From the NCBI RefSeq assembly GCF_015679325.1, contig NZ_JADPVI010000001.1:310001-374000 (forward strand): DNA of 64,000 bases, in the 5' to 3' direction. Of the stretch, positions 26,736 to 33,789 are shown in pieces (the first letter of the stretch is position 1; each line of letters starts with the position of its first letter). The position numbers and the translations under genes are program-made. Source of the stretch: Kaistella gelatinilytica (lineage in GTDB: Bacteria > Bacteroidota > Bacteroidia > Flavobacteriales > Weeksellaceae). Below the pieces are notes generated by a model. It was not told the origin of the DNA, did not search any database, and saw nothing but the letters and a program-made list of their open reading frames with translations.

Positions 26736-26767
26736 TTTGAATTTATAAGGATTATTGCTTATATTTG
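26736..26767 (+). promoter_or_regulatory. Promoter of the SatD-like gene, leaderless configuration
   Basis: TTTG at 26736-26739 and TATATTTG at 26760-26767 (20-nt spacer) are a good -33/-7 pair. Only TAAC separates the -7 element from the ATG at 26772, so the predicted transcript starts at the initiation codon. Confidence 0.6.
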
Positions 26768-26771
26768 TAAC

Positions 26772-27377
26772 ATGATCGCGATTATTACCGGAGATATTAT
26801 CAATTCTCAAAATTCCCAAAGCGAATTATGGCTCCCCAAGCTAAAGGATTTATTGGGGTCATGGTCTGCTACACCACAAAATTGGGAAGTATATCGCGGT
26901 GACGAATTTCAGTTAAAATGCAGTGTTGATGAAGTATTTCACAAAGCATTGTTATTAAAATCGCTCATTCGAAGTTTTGAGAATTTAGATGTTCGTCTTG
27001 CCATCGGAATCGGAAATGAAGTTTTTCAATCGGAGAAAATTACTGAATCCAATGGGTCCGCTTATGTAAATTCCGGGCGGTTGTTGACTGAAATTAAATC
27101 TCAGGGAAGAACATTAGCGATACAAACAGAAAATGAAAAGGTGAAGCGCGATTTGAACATTCTTTTCAGATGGGCTTCAATCGATTTTGATAACTGGACC
27201 GCCGCAACTGCGGAGATTATTCACCAGTTATTGCGAAATCCAGCTTTAACCCAGGAAGAACTCGCAAAAGAACTCAATATCACACAATCTTCAGTTAGTC
27301 AAAGAATTAAAAGAGCTAATTTTGAATTGTTGCAGGAAACCGACCAATTTTTTAGAAAGAAAATAGCAGAATTATAA
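26772..27377 (+). CDS. SatD-like protein with C-terminal HTH
   Basis: 201 residues from ATG 26772. The N-terminus IAIITGDIINSQ and the blocks EVYRGDEFQLKC, VRLAIGIGNE and AYVNSGRLL match SatD family proteins, which look like degenerate nucleotide-cyclase-type folds. The C-terminus NPALTQEELAKELNITQSSVSQRIKRANF is a helix-turn-helix, suggesting DNA or RNA binding. The in-frame GTG at 26721 would place the promoter inside the gene, so the shorter start is chosen. It overlaps none and touches the DUF3307 gene. Its function is not known. Confidence 0.75.
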   Translation: MIAIITGDIINSQNSQSELWLPKLKDLLGSWSATPQNWEVYRGDEFQLKCSVDEVFHKALLLKSLIRSFENLDVRLAIGIGNEVFQSEKITESNGSAYVNSGRLLTEIKSQGRTLAIQTENEKVKRDLNILFRWASIDFDNWTAATAEIIHQLLRNPALTQEELAKELNITQSSVSQRIKRANFELLQETDQFFRKKIAEL

Positions 27378-28079
27378 ATGATTTTCATCCCTCTCATATT
27401 GGCACATTTATTAGGAGATTTTATTCTTCAGCCTAATTCTTGGGTCGCTGATAAGGAGCAAAAAAAAGGCGGAAGTATCTATTTATACATCCATATTCTA
27501 CTGCATACCGCACTTGCCTTCTTATTTTTATGGAATTTTAACTTATGGTGGATCGCTTTAATTATCGGGGTAACTCACTTTTTAATCGATTGGGCAAAAT
27601 TGAAATTTCAAACGCCGAAAACGAAAAGAACCTGGTTTTTTATTGATCAGATCGCACATATAGTAGTAATTGGAGCCGTTTCGATTTTCTATTTTCCCTA
27701 TTTTAAATGGCAAGATTTCTTTAATCCGGAAAATTTAAAATTGTTCACCGCGTTCGTCTTTTTATCAGTTCCGTCTTCGATATTGATCAAGACCATTATC
27801 TCAATTTGGACGCCCATCACCATAGAACACAGTAAATTACAAACCGAATCTCTCGTAAATGCGGGTAAATATATCGGTATCTTAGAACGACTTTTGGTTT
27901 TTGTATTTATTTTGGTGAATCATTGGGAAGGAGTTGGATTTATGATCGCCGCAAAATCGGTTTTCCGATTCAGTGATCTTGCCGAAGCGAAACAGAGAAA
28001 ACTCACAGAGTACGTCCTGATAGGAACTTTGCTAAGTTTTGGTATTGCAGTTCTTACAGGGATTTTAGTAAAAATTTAA
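27378..28079 (+). CDS. DUF3307 multi-pass membrane protein
   Basis: 233 residues with about five to six hydrophobic segments. The N-terminus FIPLILAHLLGDFILQPNSW and the block GVTHFLIDWAKLK carry the His/Asp residues typical of DUF3307, including HLLGDF and HFLID, which suggest metal binding. The gene starts directly after the SatD-like stop codon, so the two are translationally linked. SatD/DUF3307 pairs occur in other Bacteroidota as I recall; the role is unknown. It is placed between purL and purC with no obvious purine link. Confidence 0.82.
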   Translation: MIFIPLILAHLLGDFILQPNSWVADKEQKKGGSIYLYIHILLHTALAFLFLWNFNLWWIALIIGVTHFLIDWAKLKFQTPKTKRTWFFIDQIAHIVVIGAVSIFYFPYFKWQDFFNPENLKLFTAFVFLSVPSSILIKTIISIWTPITIEHSKLQTESLVNAGKYIGILERLLVFVFILVNHWEGVGFMIAAKSVFRFSDLAEAKQRKLTEYVLIGTLLSFGIAVLTGILVKI

Positions 28080-28107
28080 TAGAAATAAAATTTAATAAAA
28101 AGTAAAA

Positions 28108-28827
28108 ATGACAAAAGGAGCAATGCTTTATGAAGGAAAGGCAAAGCAAGTTTTCGAAACTGATAATCCCAATGAAGTGATTGTCCGTTTCAAAGATGAT
28201 GCAACCGCTTTCAACGCACAAAAAAGAGGAAGTGTAGATCTCAAAGGAGAAATGAACAACGCGATTACCACACTGATTTTCGAATATTTGAACACGAAAG
28301 GAATCGCAACCCATTTCATCAAAAAATTAGATGAAAGAGAACAACTCGTTAAAAAAGTAAATATCATTCCTCTGGAAATGGTGGTTCGCAATTATTCGGC
28401 TGGAAGTATGGCGCAAAGATTAGGTGTGGAGGAAGGAATAAAATCTCCCGTAACCATTTTCGATCTTTGTTATAAAAGAGATGATCTTGGAGATCCTCTT
28501 ATTAATGATCATCACGCCGTTTTCCTGGGTGCCGCAACTTATGACGAACTCGATGAAATGTACGAATTATCATCAGACATAAATGATATTTTAATTGACC
28601 TTTTTGATCAGATGAATATCATCCTCATCGATTTCAAAATAGAATTGGGTAAAGATTCAAACGGCAAAATTATTTTAGCTGATGAAATCTCCCCAGATAC
28701 TTGCCGACTTTGGGATAAAGATACCATGAAGAAACTCGACAAAGACCGATTTAGACGCGATTTGGGCGAAGTCACCGAAGCTTATGTTGAGATCTACGAA
28801 AGATTAAAAAAAGTATTACACAAATAA
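28108..28827 (+). CDS. purC: Phosphoribosylaminoimidazole-succinocarboxamide synthase
   Basis: 239 residues. LYEGKAKQVFETDN is the ATP-binding N-terminus, RFKDDATAFNAQKRG follows, VVRNYSAGSMAQRLGVEEG is signature 1, and LADEISPDTCRLWD is signature 2 with the catalytic Asp region. It couples CAIR with aspartate to SAICAR, which PurB cleaves. It is 28 bp after the DUF3307 gene and 23 bp before purF; transcription may come from the SatD promoter. Confidence 0.96.
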   Translation: MTKGAMLYEGKAKQVFETDNPNEVIVRFKDDATAFNAQKRGSVDLKGEMNNAITTLIFEYLNTKGIATHFIKKLDEREQLVKKVNIIPLEMVVRNYSAGSMAQRLGVEEGIKSPVTIFDLCYKRDDLGDPLINDHHAVFLGAATYDELDEMYELSSDINDILIDLFDQMNIILIDFKIELGKDSNGKIILADEISPDTCRLWDKDTMKKLDKDRFRRDLGEVTEAYVEIYERLKKVLHK

Positions 28828-28850
28828 ATTTTTGTTAGGAAAAGTAAAAA

Positions 28851-30341
28851 ATGAAAGATTTACGCCAACACAGAGAAGATTATTTAAACCAGTTCAAAGA
28901 ACGACCGTACGGCAGAAATCTGCTTAAAACAGAAGATCCTTTTGATGCTCCTTCTGAGGAATGCGGGATTTTTGGTCTGTATTCTGATAATGATCTAGAT
29001 ACATTTTCCCTTTCGCAATTTGGTCTTTTTGCCCTTCAACACAGGGGTCAGGAAGCATGCGGAATTTCTGTTATGAAAAACGGAAAAATTTTTAATATTA
29101 AAGATGAAGGTTTGGTTCTCGATGTTTTTAAAGAAATTCGAAATCCAGAAACCTTCATGGGGAATTCTGCCATCGGTCATACAAGATATACGACTGCAGG
29201 CGATAAGAAAAAATATAATTTTCAGCCCTTCTTTGCTAAAAATGAATATGATCAGATCATCCTTTCCATCGCGCATAACGGGAATTTAACCAACGCAGAC
29301 GAACTTAAAAAAGAACTGGAAGCAGAAGGTGTTGTCTTTAAAGCAACTTCAGATTCAGAAGTCATTTTGCGTTTGATCCAGAAAAATCTTGATCTGGGTT
29401 TAAGAGGCGCCATCAAAGCGACTATGGAAAAAATAAAAGGTGCTTATTCCGTAGTGGGAATGACGCGCAATAAATTTTTTGCCTTTCGCGATTTTCACGG
29501 GATCCGTCCTTTGGTTTTAGGAGCAATTGATGAGAAAACATTCGTTGCTGCCTCCGAATCTGTTGCTTTAGACGCAGTTGGAGCGCAATATGTTCGCGAT
29601 ATTTTACCTGGAGAAATTGTTTACACGAGTGAAAATGAAACAGGTTTAAAAAGTTTTCTTGTGAGAGAAGACTGTGAAAAAAGGATTTGTGCCTTCGAAT
29701 ATATCTATTTTGCTCGTCCGGATTCTATCTTAGAAAATATTAATGTTCACGAAATTCGGGAGAAATCCGGGATGAAAATTTGGGAACAGGCTCCAGTGGA
29801 AGCAGATATCGTCATCGGAGTTCCAGATTCCGGCGTTCCTGCTGCAATTGGTTTTTCGATTGCTTCTGGTATCCCTTTTCGTCCGGTTTTAATCAAGAAC
29901 AGATATATCGGCAGAAGTTTCATTGTTCCTTCTCAGGAAATGCGCGAAAGAATTGTCAATTTGAAACTGAATCCTATTGTTTCCGAGATCAAAGGCAAAA
30001 GAGTCGTCATCATCGATGATTCAATTGTTCGTGGTACAACTTCAAAACGTTTGGTAAAAATTTTAAAAGATGCTGGAGTGAAAGAAATTCACTTTAGAAG
30101 TGTTTCGCCGCCCATTATTGCGCCATGTTATTTGGGAATTGATACGCCATCAAAAGATGCTCTGATTTCTGCCAATATGAATGTTGAAGAGCTTCGACAG
30201 TATTTGGGAGTTGACTCTTTGGAATTCTTAAGTATGGATAATCTTAAAATTATTTTGGGAAGCTCCAATCATTGTTTTGGCTGCTTTACCGAAGAATATC
30301 CAGTTCCGGCAGGACCAAGTCCTGATTATACAGATGAATAA
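28851..30341 (+). CDS. purF: Amidophosphoribosyltransferase
   Basis: 496 residues. An N-terminal 37-residue leader precedes Cys38 in SEECGIFGLY. This Cys is the Ntn nucleophile of the glutaminase domain, so propeptide removal is expected. HRGQEACGIS and GNSAIGHTRYTT follow. The phosphoribosyltransferase domain has VIGVPDSGVPAAIGF and the PRPP loop VVIIDDSIVRGTTSK. Four cysteines near the C-terminus (for example CFGCFTEEYP) suggest the Fe-S cluster type. It catalyses the first committed step of purine synthesis. Confidence 0.95.
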   Translation: MKDLRQHREDYLNQFKERPYGRNLLKTEDPFDAPSEECGIFGLYSDNDLDTFSLSQFGLFALQHRGQEACGISVMKNGKIFNIKDEGLVLDVFKEIRNPETFMGNSAIGHTRYTTAGDKKKYNFQPFFAKNEYDQIILSIAHNGNLTNADELKKELEAEGVVFKATSDSEVILRLIQKNLDLGLRGAIKATMEKIKGAYSVVGMTRNKFFAFRDFHGIRPLVLGAIDEKTFVAASESVALDAVGAQYVRDILPGEIVYTSENETGLKSFLVREDCEKRICAFEYIYFARPDSILENINVHEIREKSGMKIWEQAPVEADIVIGVPDSGVPAAIGFSIASGIPFRPVLIKNRYIGRSFIVPSQEMRERIVNLKLNPIVSEIKGKRVVIIDDSIVRGTTSKRLVKILKDAGVKEIHFRSVSPPIIAPCYLGIDTPSKDALISANMNVEELRQYLGVDSLEFLSMDNLKIILGSSNHCFGCFTEEYPVPAGPSPDYTDE

Positions 30342-30348
30342 AAACTAA

Positions 30349-30376
30349 AAAGGTTGGGAATAAATTCCCAACCTTT
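30349..30376. terminator. Bidirectional terminator between purF and beta-barrel gene
   Basis: AAAGGTTGGGAA pairs perfectly (12 bp) with TTCCCAACCTTT around TAAA, between convergent genes. Confidence 0.75.
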
Positions 30377-30404
30377 CTTAATAATATATATGAAGTGTTT
30401 TTGC

Positions 30405-31034
30405 TTAGAATTTGTAAGCTAATCCTACTTGGAAAGTATTGTTTCTAACAGCATCAGATCCACTTGGTCTGTTTTTCGCAACATCAGTTAAACCTGCAAC
30501 ATATCTTGCTGTTAAGCCTACTTTTGGTGTGAAATAATAACCTGCACCAATACCTAAACCTAAATTAAATCCGTTGATATTGTCTTTGTAGTTATCTGAT
30601 TCTGCAACGGTTTCCCCTGTAGTTTCATTTTTCACTTTGTCTTTAGCACTTACAGATAAACCGAATTCCGGACCTGCCTCTAAATAAAATGCTGGAGTAG
30701 CATTATATTGAAACATTACTGGCAATGCGATATAATCGAAATGCGTTGAAGACGAAAATTCTTGGTTTACGATTCCACCACTAGTTATAACTGGAGCAGT
30801 GAAATTTCCTTTCGCACCATATTGAGTATAAAGTAACTCAGGCTGGATGCTAAAGTTAGATCCCAATGGAGCGTTCATAAAAACACCTGCGTTGAAACCA
30901 ATTTTAGATTTTTGATCGCTTAATGAAGCGTCTTTAGACAAAGAGGATACATTCATTCCTGCTTTGATACCGAATTGTTGTGCAAATGTCAATGAACTCA
31001 TTGCTACTGCTGCACCTAAAAATAACTTTTTCAT
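30405..31034 (-). CDS. Outer-membrane beta-barrel protein (PorT-like family)
   Basis: 209 residues. The signal peptide MKKLFLGAAVAMSSLTFAQQ is followed by FGIKAGMNVSSLSKD and alternating strands (FSIQPELLYTQYGAKG, FYLEAGPEFGLSVSAKDK, GLGIGAGYYFTPKVGLTARYV), ending in FQVGLAYKF. The terminal aromatic residue is the usual insertion signal. The function is unknown. It is a clear paralogue of the gene at 49233, sharing KAGMNVSS, FSIQPE and LEAGPEF. It has a minus-strand promoter far upstream and a leader of about 150 nt. Confidence 0.88.
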   Translation of the reverse strand: MKKLFLGAAVAMSSLTFAQQFGIKAGMNVSSLSKDASLSDQKSKIGFNAGVFMNAPLGSNFSIQPELLYTQYGAKGNFTAPVITSGGIVNQEFSSSTHFDYIALPVMFQYNATPAFYLEAGPEFGLSVSAKDKVKNETTGETVAESDNYKDNINGFNLGLGIGAGYYFTPKVGLTARYVAGLTDVAKNRPSGSDAVRNNTFQVGLAYKF

Positions 31035-31330
31035 AATCTTAAATTTTTCTTGTTAATTTTACGTTTCTAATAATTTGATTTTTTCTTAACTACTAATTGA
31101 AATTATTTAATTTCTAAATTGTAAAAATCCTCGTTACTATTGCGTTTGATTTTTGTTTTACGAGTGGAGTACTTTCAAATGCTGTGCCAAAACTATACAT
31201 AATATAAAAAAATTAAACAATGGTTTAAATAATAATTATTTTAATTACTTTAAAATCAGATAGTTAAAACAAAATAAAAATTCCCACACAATATTTGTAG
31301 GGGAATCAAGTTTAGCAGTATAATTACTTT
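31035..31330. other. Intergenic region, aroB end to beta-barrel start
   Basis: No coding sequence is evident. It holds the AT-rich leader of the beta-barrel gene and a minus-strand promoter, TAGTTTTG at 31188-31195, with a TTG-type -33 box near 31218. Confidence 0.6.
31188..31195 (-). promoter_or_regulatory. Promoter of beta-barrel gene (minus strand)
   Basis: The minus-strand TAGTTTTG fits TAnnTTTG, with a CAA (minus-strand TTG) at 31218-31220 after a 22-nt spacer. The predicted leader is about 150 nt. Confidence 0.45.
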
Positions 31331-32371
31331 TTAAGATATATTTTGATAATAAAGCAATGAATTTATTATGTTTTCAGCAGGAACGGAACAATTAAAAATA
31401 GAATTTCCTATTCCGGTTAATAAAGAAAAATTAATATTCCCGTGAGAGTTCTTTTTATCGTTTTTCATTAGGTTTAAAATTTCTTCTTCTGAAAAGGCAC
31501 TTATATCAATGTGAGGAAAAAATTTTCTCAGGTTAGAAATTATAGTATTTGATGTTTCTTCTGAAATTAAATCCTGCAACAGCGAAATCCTCGTTTCACA
31601 GATCATTCCTAAAGCTACCGCTTCACCATGCATGATCGGTTTACCTTTCAATAAGAATAAACTTTCTAAGGCGTGCCCAATCGTGTGACCGAAATTTAAA
31701 GTTTTACGGATATTCTCTTCTTTAAAATCTTCATCGACCACATTTTGTTTAATGTTCATCGAAGTTTCAATGTAAGGAAAGATGTTTTCTGGCGTTAAAT
31801 CTTTAATGGAAATTAAATCATTCCAATGCTTTTCATCTGCAATTAAACCATGTTTCAGCATTTCAGCAAAACCACTCCGAAGTTCCTCAAATGGGAGCGT
31901 ATTCAAAAATTCCGGGAAAACAAAAATTGCCTCCGGATGTGCAAATGTTCCAATAATATTTTTTAAAAATTGATGATCAATTCCTGTCTTCCCGCCAATA
32001 GAAGCATCGCACATTCCCAGAAGAGTAGTAGGAATATTGATAAAAGGAATTCCTCTTTTGTACGTTGAAGCGATAAATCCACCCATATCAGTGATAACGC
32101 CGCCGCCTAAATTAATGATTAAAGCTTTCCGGTCCGTCTCAAATTCAGTCAAAATTTCCCAAAGTTGAGTCGCCGTTTCCAAGGTTTTCAGTTCTTCGCC
32201 GGCTTCAATTTCGATAATTTCAAATGGAATTTCGGTTTCTAAATTTCCCAGAAGTGTTGGAAGGCAATATTCATACGTATTTTCATCAACCAGAATTAAA
32301 AGTTGAGTCGGTTTTTGCTGCGTAAGAAAATCGTTGAGTTGGGAGAAATCCTGATCTAAAATTGATATCAT
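31331..32371 (-). CDS. aroB: 3-Dehydroquinate synthase
   Basis: 346 residues from ATG 32371; the GTG at 32389 overlaps the promoter. NLGGGVITDMGGFIAS is the NAD-binding block, PTTLLGMCDASIGGKTGI the active-site region, and LNFGHTIGHALES holds the zinc-binding His. SGFAEMLKHGLI adds the zinc Glu and further His. It makes 3-dehydroquinate from DAHP in the shikimate pathway. No other aro gene is adjacent. It diverges from proline dehydrogenase. Confidence 0.94.
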   Translation of the reverse strand: MISILDQDFSQLNDFLTQQKPTQLLILVDENTYEYCLPTLLGNLETEIPFEIIEIEAGEELKTLETATQLWEILTEFETDRKALIINLGGGVITDMGGFIASTYKRGIPFINIPTTLLGMCDASIGGKTGIDHQFLKNIIGTFAHPEAIFVFPEFLNTLPFEELRSGFAEMLKHGLIADEKHWNDLISIKDLTPENIFPYIETSMNIKQNVVDEDFKEENIRKTLNFGHTIGHALESLFLLKGKPIMHGEAVALGMICETRISLLQDLISEETSNTIISNLRKFFPHIDISAFSEEEILNLMKNDKKNSHGNINFSLLTGIGNSIFNCSVPAENIINSLLYYQNIS

Positions 32372-32388
32372 TAAACTGAAATTTATCA

Positions 32389-32396
32389 CAAAATTA
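32389..32396 (-). promoter_or_regulatory. Promoter of aroB (minus strand)
   Basis: TAATTTTG on the minus strand ends 17 nt before ATG 32371. This supports the shorter aroB start. Confidence 0.5.
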
Positions 32397-32433
32397 AACT
32401 TTAATTTAGTTTTATCAATTCATAGACTTACAT

Positions 32434-32441
32434 TAAATTTG
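32434..32441 (+). promoter_or_regulatory. Promoter of proline dehydrogenase gene
   Basis: TAAATTTG ends 19 nt before the ATG at 32461; the -33 box is weak. Confidence 0.5.
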
Positions 32442-32460
32442 TTGCACTTTAATAATTATC

Positions 32461-33630
32461 ATGAGTATTTTCAATAACACGCAAATTGCCTTTGCAGACA
32501 AAACTGATTCTCAACTCAAAAAAGCATTTTGGATGTTCAAAGCCATTGAGCAACCGCTTATTACGAATGTTGGAATTTCTGCACTCAATTTTACAGTGAA
32601 AAATAATTTCCCTTTCGTTACCGATATTGTGAAGAAAACTTTGTTCGAGCAGTTTTGCGGGGGCGAAACCCATGAAGAAAGCATGAAAGTGGTGAAACAA
32701 ATGTTTAAGCATCATGTCGGAAGTATTTTCGATTACGCCATAGAAGGAAAAGCAGAAGAAAAGGTTTTCGATGATACTTGTACAGAAATTAAGCAAAACA
32801 TCAAATTTGCAGAAGGAAATCCGGCGATTCCTTTCGTAGTGTTTAAACCAACAGGTTTCGGAAGAATTGAAATTTACGAAGAAATTGGTAAAAATGTAGA
32901 ATTAACCACTTCTCAAAAAGAAGAATGGGCGAGAGTTGTACGAAGATTCGAACAAGTTTGTCAAATGGCTTTCGATAGAAATGTCGTATTGATGATCGAT
33001 GCCGAAGAAACCTGGATGCAGGATTCCACCGATAATTTGGTAAACGAAATGATGGAGAAATTCAACAAGCAGAAAGCCATCGTTTGGAATACCGTTCAAA
33101 TGTACAGAACAGGAAGATTAGAATATCTGGCGAAAGATCTGGAAAGAGCCAAAGAGAAAAATTATTTCCTTGGTTACAAATTCGTTCGTGGCGCCTATAT
33201 GGAAAAGGAAAGAGCGCGTGCTGCTGCGATGAAATATCCTGATCCGATTCAGCCAACCAAGCAAGCTTCCGACGATAATTATAATTCGGCCATTGATTTT
33301 GTGTTAAAGAATTTAGATAGAGTTTCCGGCTTTTTCGGAACACACAACGAAAAATCTACCGAATTGGTGATGGATAAAATGAAAGCGATGGGATTGCCAC
33401 ACGATCATCCGCAAGTTCATTTCGGTCAATTGTACGGAATGAGCGATAATATTACCTACTATTTAGGAGCAGAAAAATACAACGTTTGCAAATACCTTCC
33501 GTACGGTCCGGTAAAAGATGTCGTTCCTTATTTGACAAGAAGAGCGCAGGAAAATACTTCTGTTGCAGGACAAACAGGACGAGAATTAGGTTTAATTCAA
33601 AAAGAATTAGACAGAAGAAAAGGCAAATAA
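32461..33630 (+). CDS. Proline dehydrogenase
   Basis: 389 residues of the mono-functional FAD-dependent ProDH family with a TIM-barrel core. Visible blocks are VVFKPTGFGRIEIYEEIG, VLMIDAEETWMQD, YKFVRGAYMEKERARA and FGTHNEKSTELV, and YLPYGPVKDVVPYLTRRAQEN holds the conserved C-terminal substrate-binding arginines. It oxidises proline to pyrroline-5-carboxylate with electrons to quinone. The partner P5C dehydrogenase is not in the window. The fused PutA form is excluded by length. Confidence 0.92.
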   Translation: MSIFNNTQIAFADKTDSQLKKAFWMFKAIEQPLITNVGISALNFTVKNNFPFVTDIVKKTLFEQFCGGETHEESMKVVKQMFKHHVGSIFDYAIEGKAEEKVFDDTCTEIKQNIKFAEGNPAIPFVVFKPTGFGRIEIYEEIGKNVELTTSQKEEWARVVRRFEQVCQMAFDRNVVLMIDAEETWMQDSTDNLVNEMMEKFNKQKAIVWNTVQMYRTGRLEYLAKDLERAKEKNYFLGYKFVRGAYMEKERARAAAMKYPDPIQPTKQASDDNYNSAIDFVLKNLDRVSGFFGTHNEKSTELVMDKMKAMGLPHDHPQVHFGQLYGMSDNITYYLGAEKYNVCKYLPYGPVKDVVPYLTRRAQENTSVAGQTGRELGLIQKELDRRKGK

Positions 33631-33682
33631 TTTTAAATTAAATTCTACATTTTGAATTTTTTAAATTGTAGATATCAATAGG

Positions 33683-33735
33683 AACGGGCTTTAGCCCGTT
33701 TTTTAATGGAAAAAATGCCATTGGCTTTAGCCGAA
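33683..33735. repeat. REP-like double palindrome downstream of proline dehydrogenase
   Basis: AACGGGCTTTAGCCCGTT (33683-33700, followed by TTTT) and TTGGCTTTAGCCGAA (33721-33735) are two palindromes with TT loops. The first may also serve as terminator. GGCTTTAGCC units are commonly dispersed in Flavobacteriia, from general knowledge only. Confidence 0.55.
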
Positions 33736-33744
33736 ATTTATTTC

Positions 33745-33752
33745 TAAATTTG
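33745..33752 (+). promoter_or_regulatory. Promoter of priA
   Basis: TAAATTTG at 33745-33752 with TTG at 33721-33723 (21-nt spacer). The predicted transcript starts near 33757, just upstream of the open priA frame. Confidence 0.55.
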
Positions 33753-33789
33753 TAAATCAAACTTTCGAACATTACCAAATCATCTTATC

